A DNA stretch of 64,000 bases from Gracilibacillus suaedae (GTDB taxonomy: Bacteria > Bacillota > Bacilli > Bacillales > Amphibacillaceae). Of this stretch, positions 8,175 to 17,785 are shown piece after piece. A program made the translations under genes and the position numbers. The DNA lies in the NCBI RefSeq assembly GCF_017599345.1, contig NZ_JAGFVL010000039.1, positions 105,480 through 169,479 on the forward strand, read 5' to 3'. Positions within the stretch are counted from its first letter, which is position 1; every line of letters begins with the position of its first letter. Under the pieces are notes generated by a model that was not told the DNA's origin, made no database searches, and saw only the letters and a program-made list of their open reading frames with translations.

Positions 8175-9845
8175 ATGACCAAATCGGATAAGGAGTTACT
8201 TATTCAGAAAGAAATCGCCGTTACCTTAAACCAATGTATAGATATGTATGAAATGTTAGAAGTTTCATTAAAAAAGCTATTAGAATTAATGGAACTTCAA
8301 ACAGGGTGGATATTTTTAACCAATGAGGCGAGTGCTTATGAGCTAGCTGCCTATCAAAACCTTCCTCCTGTCTTTTTAGATGATAACTTTAACAGATTGA
8401 CATGTAGTAGCGGTTGTTATGATTGCGCTTGCTTACAACTCTACTGGGAAGGAAACCTCCACAATGCAGTGAATAGTATCAAGTGCGTTCGCTTAGAAGA
8501 AGCAATACTAGAAAACGCTGGTGATACTCGCAACTTAAAGTTTCACGCCAGTATTCCTTTGACAATCCGTGGCAGAAAACTTGGATTACTAAATCTTGCT
8601 TCTTTAGAGAAAAAACGATTTGATCAGAAAGAATTGCTCTTATTAGAATCAATTGCATACCAAATTGGCACAGCTGCTGAGCGTATTCAACTATATGAAG
8701 CACAAAAAAAACAAGAAGTAGATTCCATAGCTCGCTATCTTGTAGATTACTATAAAGATATGGACCGCCTCAACAGGCAACTAGAGAAAGCAAGTAACCG
8801 CCAGGAACTATACAAAATGATTATAGAGGAGTTAAGTTCTCATTTTAAATTTTGGCCAAGGGTTGCTCTTCTTACAAAAGAAAACAATGAACTACTGTTA
8901 CGTGCTATTACCCATGCTCAACATACAAAGATGTTAACAGAACAACCCTTTGCTCCACTTCCATCTATCATTCACAAGGCTTATTATGAAAAGAGCATTT
9001 CCCAAAGTTATCAACAATCTTTAAGTTATTCATCGCTAGAGACATGGGAAAACTGTTACACTATCGCTTTGCCATTAGAAACTAATGAACGGCAGAGCCA
9101 CGCTCTAGGTGTTCTTTTACTAGGCAGAGAATCAGCAGTATTTACCGATCTAGAAATAGAAATGCTTGAAGTGCTCGCAGGTCTCCTTTCTATGGCTATC
9201 GAGAAAACATACTTGCAAGAAGAGTGGGAAGCTTTATTAGTTGAAAAAGAAAGAAACAGACTTGCTCGTGATCTCCATGATGCGGTAAACCAGAAATTAT
9301 TCGCCCTTTCCTTGACAGCAAGAGGGTTGCAAAAGATCACAACAGATAGTAAAGACATGGTTACAGAGGCAATTTTAGATATTCAAAATTTGTCGCAAGA
9401 TGCATTAAGTGAAATGCGAAGTTTAATATGGCAATTAAGACCACAGGAACTAGACAAAGAAATTGCCACATCCATCCAAGAATATGGGAGTAAACTTGGT
9501 CTACAATTAGAGATCCATGCTCCTGAAAATATCATGCTATCCGATAAGAAGGAGCAAGCTCTATGGCGAATCGCACAAGAAGCATTAAATAATATAAAAA
9601 AACATGCTAAAACAAATGAGGGAATCGTTCATATAAGGAAAACATCTTCTTTTATAGAAATGAAAATCTCAGATCACGGTCGTGGAGGAGCCGCTGAAAA
9701 ACAACACTCTATAGGTATGAAAAGCATGAGAGAACGTGCGAAAGAAATCAATGCCAAATTTACGATTGAAAGCATCAGCGGGAAAGGAACAAGTATCACA
9801 GTAACAGTGCCAATGCAAAATGAGGAGGAAAAAGAATGTCTATAA
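8175..9845 (+). CDS. GAF-domain sensor histidine kinase (YhcY/NarL-family)
   Basis: Cytoplasmic sensor kinase of about 556 aa. Two GAF domains occupy about residues 15-190 and 205-345. A HisKA_3 dimerisation segment follows with the phospho-accepting His in NRLARDLHDAVNQK, then a HATPase domain (ALWRIAQEALNNIKKHAK and a GRGG glycine box). The first GAF domain has a cysteine cluster C77-x3-C81-x2-C84-x-C86 and C104. This resembles the CxC...N..xCxRL signature seen in other GAF kinases, so a metal, haem or redox ligand is possible. The ATG at 8175 is preferred to the one at 8169 because AAGGA is then 9 nt away. It overlaps the response-regulator gene by 10 nt. Confidence 0.9.
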   Translation: MTKSDKELLIQKEIAVTLNQCIDMYEMLEVSLKKLLELMELQTGWIFLTNEASAYELAAYQNLPPVFLDDNFNRLTCSSGCYDCACLQLYWEGNLHNAVNSIKCVRLEEAILENAGDTRNLKFHASIPLTIRGRKLGLLNLASLEKKRFDQKELLLLESIAYQIGTAAERIQLYEAQKKQEVDSIARYLVDYYKDMDRLNRQLEKASNRQELYKMIIEELSSHFKFWPRVALLTKENNELLLRAITHAQHTKMLTEQPFAPLPSIIHKAYYEKSISQSYQQSLSYSSLETWENCYTIALPLETNERQSHALGVLLLGRESAVFTDLEIEMLEVLAGLLSMAIEKTYLQEEWEALLVEKERNRLARDLHDAVNQKLFALSLTARGLQKITTDSKDMVTEAILDIQNLSQDALSEMRSLIWQLRPQELDKEIATSIQEYGSKLGLQLEIHAPENIMLSDKKEQALWRIAQEALNNIKKHAKTNEGIVHIRKTSSFIEMKISDHGRGGAAEKQHSIGMKSMRERAKEINAKFTIESISGKGTSITVTVPMQNEEEKECL

Positions 9846-10465
9846 GAGTACTGCTCGTTGATGATCACCTAGTCGTGCTGAAAGGGTTACGCTTTTTCTT
9901 ACAAACACAATCACACATCGAGCTAGTTGGGGAAGCTCAGAACGGAGAAGAAGCCTTACAAAAGATAGAACAAACGCATCCAGATGTCGTTCTTCTCGAT
10001 GTAATGATGCCTAAAATGGATGGAATCGAGACAACAAAACATATCATTAATAATTCTCCTGAAATAAAAGTGATTATACTAACTAGTTTTTCCGATCAGG
10101 ATTACGTTTTACCAGCAATTAAGGCCGGAGCACATGGCTATCAATTGAAAGATGTAGATCCTGATATTCTAGTAGAAACAATCGAGGCTGTTATGGACGG
10201 CCAAAAAAAACTACATCCAGACGTGACCAATCAACTAATGACGCATATAACAGAAGATGAAAAAAATATCGATATGCTTACGTCCAGAGAAGCAACCGTT
10301 TTGAAGCATATCACCTATGGTCAAAGTAACAAAGAAATTGCTGCAGAACTATCCATTACTGAAAAAACTGTCAAAACACACATCACTAACATTTTTGGCA
10401 AAATGGAAGTGCAGGATCGTACACAAGCTGCCTTATATGCCATCAAGCATAAATGGTTTAATTAA
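9836..10465 (+). CDS. NarL/LuxR-family response regulator (YhcZ-like)
   Basis: A 209-aa partner regulator of the upstream GAF kinase. The receiver domain carries the acidic pair near the start (VDDH), the phospho-accepting Asp in VVLLDVMMPKMDG and the conserved Lys in YQLKDVD. A LuxR-type helix-turn-helix follows at about 145-205 (LTSREATVLKHI, SNKEIAAELSITEKTVKTH). The overlap with the kinase gene implies translational coupling. Target genes are unknown; the azoreductase and drug exporter downstream are candidates only by position. Confidence 0.93.
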   Translation: MSIRVLLVDDHLVVLKGLRFFLQTQSHIELVGEAQNGEEALQKIEQTHPDVVLLDVMMPKMDGIETTKHIINNSPEIKVIILTSFSDQDYVLPAIKAGAHGYQLKDVDPDILVETIEAVMDGQKKLHPDVTNQLMTHITEDEKNIDMLTSREATVLKHITYGQSNKEIAAELSITEKTVKTHITNIFGKMEVQDRTQAALYAIKHKWFN

Positions 10466-10477
10466 TATGATAAGAAG

Positions 10478-10520
10478 AAGCTGTCTATTAGTTCTACTAA
10501 AGAGCTTAAGACAGCTTTTT
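10478..10520 (+). terminator. Terminator of the two-component operon
   Basis: AAGCTGTCT (10478-10486) pairs with AGACAGCTT (10509-10517), followed by TTTTT-C. It lies 12 nt after the response-regulator stop. Confidence 0.85.
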
Positions 10521-10522
10521 CT

Positions 10523-10826
10523 ATTGAAGTTAAGAATTATTGCTTATATATATTTATTAAATCATACATAGATCTTCCATTTGCAAGCCTTTCAATTCCA
10601 GTTAAATAAGCCCCATTCTCTTCACACTCCCTTATCATTAACTCCCACACACATAATTCGTTTTTTAACTTCCCAAAAAATCAATTCTATACTACTTATC
10701 TACGACTATTTATGTAGATATTTTTTAGACAGTAGCAGGATGTGCAAAGCGTTTGAAATCAATATAATGAACTCAACAAGTCACTAGTTGACTGTTTGAT
10801 CACTATATTTGATTGGAGAGATAAAA
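10523..10826. other. Promoter region of the azoreductase operon
   Basis: No gene is visible; the open frames here lack ribosome sites. TATAAT at 10763-10768 is a good -10 element about 60 nt before the azoreductase. Just downstream, AGTCA-ctagt-TGACT at 10779-10793 is a small dyad that could bind a MarR- or TetR-type repressor. No regulator gene lies beside it. Confidence 0.45.
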
Positions 10827-11444
10827 ATGACTACTTTATTTATCAAAGCGAATGATCGACCAGCAGAGAAGTCCATCAGTGTAAAAATGTATGAACAGTT
10901 TCTTAAAAGGTTCCGAGAATCCCATCCAGAAGAAGAAATACAGGAAGTTCACTTATATCATACACCACTTCCACTTATAGGTACTTCCTTAATTGATAAC
11001 AACAATCAAGCACCTCTGGGACTGAACCTTGGCTCCAGTAACTTATCAGCAGCTGACATTCAACAACAGCATTTAGAACAATTTATTGCTGCAGACAAAA
11101 TCGTTATAGCGTTTCCGTTATGGAATTTAACGGTTCCTGCTGCATTGCATATGTATCTCGATTGTTTGCACCATCCTAGAAAAACATTCACATATACAAA
11201 AGAGGGTGTTAAAGGGCTATTAACAGATAAAAAGGCCATCATACTAAATGCCAGAGGTGGGATATACAGAAAGGATGATCCATCTGAAATGTCAGTGAGA
11301 TTTGTACGTAACCATTTGAATTTTTTCGGAATAACCGATATTACAGAATGTGTTATTGAAGGGCATCATCAATATCCAGATCGCAGCGAAAAAATTATTC
11401 AACAAGGGCTGGAACAAGTGACTCGAACAGCGGAAACAATTTAG
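10827..11444 (+). CDS. azoR: FMN-dependent NADH-azoreductase
   Basis: A 205-aa flavodoxin-fold reductase of the AzoR/AcpD family that reduces azo dyes and quinones with NADH through bound FMN. The FMN-binding opening (LFIKANDRPAEKSISVKM), the FPLWNLTVPAALHMYLD segment and LNARGGIYRK are family hallmarks. The start is the ATG at 10827, which has GGAGAG 7 nt upstream, rather than the in-frame ATG at 10809. The drug exporter begins 36 nt downstream, so the pair probably serves detoxification of electrophiles or quinone-like toxins. Confidence 0.9.
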   Translation: MTTLFIKANDRPAEKSISVKMYEQFLKRFRESHPEEEIQEVHLYHTPLPLIGTSLIDNNNQAPLGLNLGSSNLSAADIQQQHLEQFIAADKIVIAFPLWNLTVPAALHMYLDCLHHPRKTFTYTKEGVKGLLTDKKAIILNARGGIYRKDDPSEMSVRFVRNHLNFFGITDITECVIEGHHQYPDRSEKIIQQGLEQVTRTAETI

Positions 11445-11480
11445 TTATATAGGTTTAAGAGACAGAAAGGTAGGTTTAAA

Positions 11481-13007
11481 ATGAAAAGGAAGGAAAGAAA
11501 AACAAATCATATATCGTCTCAAGCAACTTGGCGCGAATGGAGCGGGCTTATCGTATTAATGCTTCCACTGTTTATGTTGGCAACAGATATAAGTGTATTA
11601 TACTTAGCTATGCCATCGATAAGTGCCGACCTTATCCCGTCCAGTTCCCAAATGCTATGGATTTTGCATATTGGTGAATTTCTATCGATCAGCTTTGTGC
11701 TCACAATGGGGCGTCTGGCAGACCGGATTGGACGGCGCAAGTTACTCATTTTCGGTGTAAGTATCTATGGTATTGGCTCCGCATTTGCTGCATTTGCATT
11801 AAACCCAGAAATGCTCATTGCTCTTAGGGCATTGTTAGGTATTGCTACGGCAACCGTCATGCCAGCTTCGATGGCGTTACTGCGAAATATGTTCGTTGAC
11901 CAAAAGCAATTTTCTTTCGCTATCGCCCTCTACATCAGTACTTTTTCTGCCGGTTCAGCACTGGGCCCGCCTCTTGGAGGGTTTTTAGTAGAGTATTTCT
12001 GGTGGGGAGCTGCTTTTCTCGCTAATATACCTTTTGCAGCATTGTTCCTTATGTTTAGTTGGTTATTGCCAACATATCGGGATCGACAAGCTAAAAATCC
12101 TGACCATGTAAGTGTTGCCTTTTCACTGGTATCCATATTAGGCGTGATTTATGGTTTTCAACAAATTGCTGAAAATGGCATTGCTACCACTTATATCGTA
12201 TCAATTGCTGTTGGAATGATTTTTGGTTGGCTTTTTATCAAACGACAACAACAACTTACTGATCCATTGCTCGACCTAAATTTATTTAAATTTAAGACGT
12301 TGTCTATCTCCCTCCTTGCCATGTTGCTTATAGTGCTCACTTTTACTGCGCCTGATATGCTTTTTGCCCAATACTTGCAAGGAGTTACCGGTTTTTCAAC
12401 AGCGATAGCAGGACTGCTTTTAATTTTTCCTGCTCTCACTTCCGTAATCGGAACTATGATAGCACCTGTATTAACAAAGTTTTTTCAAGTTTATATAGCA
12501 ATGACTCTCGGCGTATTAGTAGCTATTGGAGGTGCATGTATCGTGATCATTGGTTCATCGATTTCTAATGTTCCTCTCTTGTTAACCGGCGTTTCACTGA
12601 TAGGGTTAGGTGGAGGTCCGATCATGACCTTAGGTAGCGACCTAATTGTTTCTTCAGCTCCAATGAAACGAACTAGTTCTGCCTCTGCTTTAACTGATGT
12701 TGCAACAGGGTTCGGTAGCGGCATTAGCATTGCATTGCTGGGTAGTATCGCCACTATCATCTACAGATTCTCACTAAACAGAGCAGAGACTGACGGAGTC
12801 CCTAGTGAAGCCATGAATATTGCCTCAGAAAATATCGGTTCAGCAATGGGAATTGCAGATAGTCTTCCAACTGAAACAGGAATGCATTTACTTCATTTGG
12901 CACAAAATTCTTTTACGCTGGGAATGCAAGTGGTCTATGCCATTACAATAGTTCTAATGATTTTGACAGCTTTCTTTATCTTACGTCCATTAAAAAACAA
13001 CGCCTAA
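11481..13007 (+). CDS. DHA2-family 14-helix MFS drug exporter
   Basis: A 508-aa multidrug exporter of the EmrB/QacA (SmvA-like) group, driven by the proton gradient. The motif GRLADRIGRRKLLIFG between helices 2 and 3 and the PPLGGFLVEYFWWGAAFLAN region (antiporter motif C area) support the assignment, and hydrophobic stretches number about 14. It follows the azoreductase by 36 nt with its own AAAGGTAGG site, so one operon is likely. The substrate is probably a lipophilic cation or quinone; this is inferred. Confidence 0.9.
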   Translation: MKRKERKTNHISSQATWREWSGLIVLMLPLFMLATDISVLYLAMPSISADLIPSSSQMLWILHIGEFLSISFVLTMGRLADRIGRRKLLIFGVSIYGIGSAFAAFALNPEMLIALRALLGIATATVMPASMALLRNMFVDQKQFSFAIALYISTFSAGSALGPPLGGFLVEYFWWGAAFLANIPFAALFLMFSWLLPTYRDRQAKNPDHVSVAFSLVSILGVIYGFQQIAENGIATTYIVSIAVGMIFGWLFIKRQQQLTDPLLDLNLFKFKTLSISLLAMLLIVLTFTAPDMLFAQYLQGVTGFSTAIAGLLLIFPALTSVIGTMIAPVLTKFFQVYIAMTLGVLVAIGGACIVIIGSSISNVPLLLTGVSLIGLGGGPIMTLGSDLIVSSAPMKRTSSASALTDVATGFGSGISIALLGSIATIIYRFSLNRAETDGVPSEAMNIASENIGSAMGIADSLPTETGMHLLHLAQNSFTLGMQVVYAITIVLMILTAFFILRPLKNNA

Positions 13008-13035
13008 AATTATACCTTAATAGATTTCTTTTACC

Positions 13036-13065
13036 AGAGTGGAGACATCCATTATCCTCCACTCT
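13036..13065 (+). terminator. Hairpin after the drug exporter
   Basis: AGAGTGGAG (13036-13044) pairs with CTCCACTCT (13057-13065) with a 12-nt loop. It lies 29 nt after the exporter stop. The downstream T-content is modest. Confidence 0.6.
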
Positions 13066-13281
13066 TCCCTTAATCCACAATCAGTTCCAATACCCATTCA
13101 TATGCATCATAAAGCTTATCCATTTCTTCCTGCTTATGAAACGCCTCCTTATATTAGATGCAAATCCATTTCATAAAGAGCTATAAGAACTTGAAATTTA
13201 CCTAATCAAGAAGAGAACAAAGGATAAGGCACCTTGTAACTTCTAATAAATTCCTGTGTTTTCAATCATCTTACAAATACT
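13066..13281. other. Intergenic region with a short coding remnant
   Basis: On the minus strand at 13070-13153 a frame reads like the tail of a protein, ending DKLYDAYEWVLELIVD-stop, but a stop codon closes it at once upstream. I take it as a fossil of a lost gene. Nothing else is seen. Confidence 0.3.
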
Positions 13282-14271
13282 TCAATTTGTTAAGAAAACC
13301 TTTCCTTTCTCTTTATTTCTAGATTCGGACATAGAAACAGCTTCTTTTATATCTAACAAATCGTATGGATCGCCACTCGTATTTAATGCAATTTTCTCTT
13401 CTGTAATAAGGGTAATCAATTTTTTAAACGTTTGTTGCCAAGTAAGAATAGATATTCGTTGAATCCAATGGCGTAAATGAAATAACTTAACTTTAATCTC
13501 CGACTTTTGCGAAATTAATTTCCAATCTACTGGTTTACCCGATAATAGTCCAATTGTTAAGAAAGTACCATTCGGTTGCACACAAAAGGCTAGTTCTGTC
13601 CCTTCCGTACCACCTACTGAATCGATAACTGAGGTGACCCCCAAACCATTCGTTAACTCCATAACTGATTTATTTAATGATCTCTCTGTCGTATTTATGA
13701 CAGTATATGCACCCATCTCCATTAACTTATTGGTATATTTGTCACTTCTCGTTACTGCAATCATACGAAACCCAATTACTTTAGATAATTGAGCAAAAAT
13801 CCGACCAATAGAAGATCCACTCGCGTTGACAATTAAAGTATCACTTGACTTTAGCTCTAAAACATCCGTACAAACTATCCATGCAGTAACTGGGTTTATA
13901 TATAATTGAGCAGCCACATAATCATCTATAGAATCAGGGACAGGCACTGCAAAATCAGCAGATGTTTTAACATATTCCTGCCATGTCCCCTCACCTCGTA
14001 ATGGTAGAACACGCTTACCAATTAGTTCTTTCGATACGCCAACTCCTACATCTTCGACAACCCCAATCCCTTCATAACCAGGGGTAGCCGGTAAAGTAAT
14101 CCTATGGGAATATGCACCCTTAATAGGAATTAAATCAGATGGATTTATAGGCCGAAGTTTCATATGAACAAGGATTTCCCCATTTAATGGTGGATTGACA
14201 TTTTTGGATTCGATCTTCAAAACGTTTTGGGGACTCCCAAATTCGTAAAACTTAACACAATTGGCTTCCAA
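13282..14271 (-). CDS. Zinc-free MDR-family NADPH oxidoreductase (enoyl reductase/quinone reductase-like)
   Basis: A 329-aa medium-chain dehydrogenase/reductase. The N-terminal GroES-like fold has PINPSDLIPIKG and PATPGYEGIGVVEDVG, and the Rossmann domain has SGSSIGRIFAQLSKVIGFR. The catalytic zinc cysteines and histidines of alcohol dehydrogenases are absent. It therefore belongs to the quinone-oxidoreductase or MECR (2-enoyl thioester reductase)-like branch. The likely start is TTG at 14271, with AAGGAG 10 nt upstream. It stands alone between two long non-coding stretches. The substrate is unknown. Confidence 0.82.
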   Translation of the reverse strand: MEANCVKFYEFGSPQNVLKIESKNVNPPLNGEILVHMKLRPINPSDLIPIKGAYSHRITLPATPGYEGIGVVEDVGVGVSKELIGKRVLPLRGEGTWQEYVKTSADFAVPVPDSIDDYVAAQLYINPVTAWIVCTDVLELKSSDTLIVNASGSSIGRIFAQLSKVIGFRMIAVTRSDKYTNKLMEMGAYTVINTTERSLNKSVMELTNGLGVTSVIDSVGGTEGTELAFCVQPNGTFLTIGLLSGKPVDWKLISQKSEIKVKLFHLRHWIQRISILTWQQTFKKLITLITEEKIALNTSGDPYDLLDIKEAVSMSESRNKEKGKVFLTN

Positions 14272-14499
14272 AATAATAATTCTCCTTAATTAAAGTTATA
14301 CTTATTTAAGTCTATCATTTTTCTGAAGATAGTAGTTCAATTAATATACATGTACAACATCGTAACCCTCTTCTTCAAGTAAAGACACCTAATTTCCAAA
14401 ATAAAAGGCATCATCCCACAATCACCATGTAAACTTGCCCGAAATCTTCCTCAAGGATGTTGAATCTGAGCCCCGCTAGAACGGAGCAGTTTAAATAAA
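14272..14499. other. Intergenic region, no gene seen
   Basis: This separates the MDR oxidoreductase and 3D-domain genes. Short minus-strand frames occur, but none has a ribosome site or a recognisable domain. The TTG start signal of the oxidoreductase occupies its left end. Confidence 0.3.
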
Positions 14500-15303
14500 T
14501 TATTCAACTATTTTCACTCGTACTTCTTTACGTCCCCATTGGAGAGCATCGTCACGATTCGGAATGAACACATCAATAGCATTGCCATTTATTCCACCGC
14601 CAATATCCGCTGCAATGGCAACTCCGTATCCTTCCACTTCTACAATTGATCCAAGTGGAATAACACTAGGATCAACAGCGATCACTTTTGCATCAGGATA
14701 TTGCTTTAAATCGAGCCCCATCTTTGTTACACCTGAACACCCATCACAATCTGCCGTATATGCTGTACTTTCTACAGTCAATGTTTTTCCAACAGCTGAA
14801 CTACGCTTACTCAAACTATCTAACGCTGATCTTGTATTCGGTCCTGCAATCCCATCAACGGCTAAACCTTGTTGTTTTTGAAAGTTCTTGACTGCGCTCA
14901 CTGTGCCGGAACCATAAATTCCATCTATACTTGAATGGTAGTGACCAGTCTCCTTCAGCTGATATTGAATGTGAATAACTTGTTTACCGATATCACCATT
15001 TCGTAAAACCTGTATGGCATTGTTTGTTTGCGGACCAGCAATTCCATCAACTTTCAAGTTGCGTTTACGCTGAAAATCCTTGACGGCTTCTTCCGTAATA
15101 TTACCGTAATATCCTGTTGAGGTATGATACGGGAAAACTCCTTTCGTCATCAAGTAGTCTTGTAATTCAGCTACATCCGCTCCTGATGATCCATTAGCGA
15201 GTATACGATCCCCAACCGCAGCTTCTGTAATGATTGGTGCTAAGATCATCATAAGGAAGCTAGCAACCATTCCAATAAGTAGGTTCCTACATCTTTTTAT
15301 CAT
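14500..15303 (-). CDS. Secreted peptidoglycan-binding 3D-domain protein
   Basis: A 267-aa wall-associated protein. A signal peptide spans about residues 1-28. Two PG_binding_1 modules follow at about 38-95 and 100-158 (AVKDFQRKRNLKVDGIAGPQ and AVKNFQKQQGLAVDGIAGPN). A C-terminal 3D (MltA-like) domain from about 175 carries the three key aspartates, seen in AVDPSVIPLG, IAADIGG and NAIDVFIPN. This architecture belongs to YocH/YuiC-like muralytic proteins, presumed lytic transglycosylases. GGGAGG lies 6 nt before the ATG. The 5-prime leader holds a perfect TTCTCTT/AAGAGAA hairpin at 15321-15338, which could affect expression. Confidence 0.9.
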   Translation of the reverse strand: MIKRCRNLLIGMVASFLMMILAPIITEAAVGDRILANGSSGADVAELQDYLMTKGVFPYHTSTGYYGNITEEAVKDFQRKRNLKVDGIAGPQTNNAIQVLRNGDIGKQVIHIQYQLKETGHYHSSIDGIYGSGTVSAVKNFQKQQGLAVDGIAGPNTRSALDSLSKRSSAVGKTLTVESTAYTADCDGCSGVTKMGLDLKQYPDAKVIAVDPSVIPLGSIVEVEGYGVAIAADIGGGINGNAIDVFIPNRDDALQWGRKEVRVKIVE

Positions 15304-15631
15304 AAAAAATCCTCCCCGTTTTCTCTTTCATAAGAGAATTCGAGAAGAAAAAAGATTTCTTGTGTGTAAAAAACAGATTCACAACGTTAGACCCTTTATC
15401 ATCCATTATTTTGTAATAATGCATCCTATATGGTCTGCCTAAGGATAAGTATATCTCTACTATATCCCTATCTATTACCACTGTATGCAATTCGCCCTTA
15501 TTCGTTATAATTACCTAGATCCATAGTTTTTCCACACTTTTTTCTCAATCTTTTCTTTGACTTGGGCTCATTACTTTATGATAATAGAAATAGGTAAGTT
15601 GTTGAATCAGAAGGGAGATTTCACAACCAAC
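15304..15631. other. Divergent promoter region of wall protein and alarmone synthetase
   Basis: About 330 nt with no convincing gene. It holds the TTCTCTT-tcat-AAGAGAA hairpin near the wall-protein start, and must contain both divergent promoters. The synthetase frame is open back to 15557, but similarity to YwaC stops at 15632. Confidence 0.4.
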
Positions 15632-16363
15632 ATGGAACATACTTCAATAGAAATGAAAGATATTAAGCATTGGAAAACAGAACTGGTACGATTTATGATG
15701 GCATATAAGTTCGCTGTAGAAGAAGTTAGTACAAAAATAAGTATATTACAGCAGGAATTTCAACATATACATGATTACAATCCAATCGAACATGTGAAAT
15801 CACGCGTTAAATCACCTGAAAGTATTTTTAAAAAAGTGCAAAAGAAAAAGTTGCCTTTAAATCTTCCTGTCATTCAGGAGAACATCCGTGATATTGCTGG
15901 AATTAGAATCAATTGTTCATTTGTAAGTGATATTTACCGAGTAGCAGATATGCTTACTGAACAAAAAGATATTACATTAATTGAAAAAAAAGACTATATA
16001 CAAAATCCAAAGCCAAATGGGTACAAAAGTCTTCACTTAATAGTACAAATACCGATTTTCATGTCAGACCGGGTAGAAAATGTTTATGCTGAAATTCAAA
16101 TTAGAACGATTGCAATGGATTTCTGGGCAAGTTTGGAACATAAAATCTACTATAAATATAATAAATCTATTCCAAAAGCATTACGAGATGATTTAAGAGA
16201 TGCTGCAGTTTCTGCTAATGAACTAGATGAACGAATGGAGAGAATCCATAAGGAAGTAAATCAACTCAAAGAAGAAGACCACCTTAATGGTAATGGGGAA
16301 AAGCCGGTGATTCTTCCTCCTGAATTTCTATCATTTTTAACGGATGATAGAGAAAAGTCATAA
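15632..16363 (+). CDS. relP: Small alarmone synthetase (RelP/YwaC type)
   Basis: A 243-aa (p)ppGpp synthetase that transfers pyrophosphate from ATP to GDP or GTP and has no hydrolase domain. The sequence closely follows B. subtilis YwaC: IEHVKSRVKSPESIF, DIAGIRINCSFVSDIY, KPNGYKSLHLIVQIP and AEIQIRTIAMDFWASLEHKI. The last contains the synthetase ExQIRT and E/H motifs. The ATG at 15632 is chosen because YwaC begins at the same point (MEHTSIEMKDIKHW), though its ribosome site is weak and an upstream TTG near 15602 cannot be excluded. It is monocistronic, with a strong terminator. In relatives this gene responds to cell-wall stress. Confidence 0.93.
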   Translation: MEHTSIEMKDIKHWKTELVRFMMAYKFAVEEVSTKISILQQEFQHIHDYNPIEHVKSRVKSPESIFKKVQKKKLPLNLPVIQENIRDIAGIRINCSFVSDIYRVADMLTEQKDITLIEKKDYIQNPKPNGYKSLHLIVQIPIFMSDRVENVYAEIQIRTIAMDFWASLEHKIYYKYNKSIPKALRDDLRDAAVSANELDERMERIHKEVNQLKEEDHLNGNGEKPVILPPEFLSFLTDDREKS

Positions 16364-16373
16364 TATGATTCTG

Positions 16374-16402
16374 AGCCTATGATAAGTTATCATAGGCTTT
16401 TT
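16374..16402 (+). terminator. Terminator of relP
   Basis: AGCCTATGATAA and TTATCATAGGCT form a perfect 12-bp inverted repeat at 16374-16398 followed by TTTT, starting 10 nt after the stop codon. Confidence 0.9.
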
Positions 16403-16511
16403 CTGACCCCTTACATAAGAAATATACGAAAAGGAGTCGATTTTGCCTACGCTTAGTTTAGGTTGTTCGGATCCTCGTTCTACCTATTTAGTTATGTTCC
16501 AGTCTCATTTT

Positions 16512-17765
16512 TTATTCTTTGACCTCTGTTGGTACTGCCTCTTTAACGATAATAATACCATCATATGCTTCGATTGGCGTCATCTTAATCGTATAAAACC
16601 TACTAGCGAATTTATACCAAAAGCTAAATTGGTCACCAATGTTAGCCATTTGTTGCTCATTGGATAAAATAGACTGTAATGCTTCTGATTGACTTGCTTC
16701 TTCAAAATCAACATAAAACATGTTTTGATTTATATCACTGAACGCGTCTACTAACTCGTTGTGATTAGTTATCTTATATACGTCCCGCTCTTTAGAGTTA
16801 CCTTTTTTAGACTGAAATTCACTGGTGATAAAGTCTGTTCCTATCGCATAATATTGTGACCCATACTTCTCATCAAGATAACTCCCCATCGACTCGTATC
16901 CTGCTGGTGAAGCAGATGTTTTTTCGATATGACCGTTATGTCCAGACACAAGCACTTTATCATGCCCACGAGCTTGTTCAAACTTAACAATCCACTCTAG
17001 ATTTTCTGCTAAGTACTGATCACGAAGATCAGCATATTGGTCTTCGTTTAAAAATAATGCTGTTCGTTGCTTGATCACTTGTGCATATTGCAAAGTAAAT
17101 GCATATTCTTCATCTGACGATAACTGAACATATTCTGACTGTTTTTCCTGTAAGTCCGCTATGATTTGGTCCATATGATTATTTATCTCCGTCAGTTCTT
17201 GCGCTGTTAACTCTAGCATTCTATCATTTGTAGCATCCTCTAGTAATGAGCTATACTCCTTTGCCAGATCCGAATCTACTACTTCATAATAGTCGAGTAA
17301 GCCTTTTTTGCTATAGTCATATCTTTGCATATCATTTCCGTAAAAATATATCTTCTCATCGTTACTTACAGATGCATTATAATCATGCATCCATTGGACA
17401 AGATCAATCATCTGGTTTGTTTTATAAATATCATAATCAAGGGCATAGACTGCTTCTTGTGCTGTGCCAATACTATGTAAGATAAATTGATTGATTTGCT
17501 GCCCACCACCAAAATCCGCTTCAAGTACAAAAACCCGAACATTATTATTTTGAATCAGTGTTTCAAACACATCCCGCTTCATTTCTTGAAATTCTATATT
17601 TCCATGTGTTGCCTCACCTAATCCAATTATTTGCACATCATTTGGTATGTTTATGTCATTCACAGACTCGACGTATTGTGATGCATTCTCTAATGGCTCA
17701 CCATTGCTACAAGCTGATAAAGGAATGAGAACAAAGAAAAACAGTATATATTTACATAACTTCAT
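16512..17765 (-). CDS. Erythromycin-esterase-family lipoprotein
   Basis: A 417-aa protein of the erythromycin esterase (EreA/EreB-like) superfamily. A lipoprotein signal ends in LSAC (Cys19). The family active-site motif GLGEATHG places Glu51 and His54, and VLEADFGGGQQINQF carries the next conserved acidic residue. VSGHNGHI and YGNDMQRYDYS are also typical. Family members hydrolyse macrolide lactones or have unrelated hydrolase roles. Lipid anchoring outside the cell is unusual for the antibiotic esterases. It lies only 20 nt after a BcrB-like permease gene, so it is probably the last gene of a five-gene envelope or resistance unit. Confidence 0.85.
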   Translation of the reverse strand: MKLCKYILFFFVLIPLSACSNGEPLENASQYVESVNDINIPNDVQIIGLGEATHGNIEFQEMKRDVFETLIQNNNVRVFVLEADFGGGQQINQFILHSIGTAQEAVYALDYDIYKTNQMIDLVQWMHDYNASVSNDEKIYFYGNDMQRYDYSKKGLLDYYEVVDSDLAKEYSSLLEDATNDRMLELTAQELTEINNHMDQIIADLQEKQSEYVQLSSDEEYAFTLQYAQVIKQRTALFLNEDQYADLRDQYLAENLEWIVKFEQARGHDKVLVSGHNGHIEKTSASPAGYESMGSYLDEKYGSQYYAIGTDFITSEFQSKKGNSKERDVYKITNHNELVDAFSDINQNMFYVDFEEASQSEALQSILSNEQQMANIGDQFSFWYKFASRFYTIKMTPIEAYDGIIIVKEAVPTEVKE

Positions 17766-17785
17766 TACTTAACCTCACTTCATGA

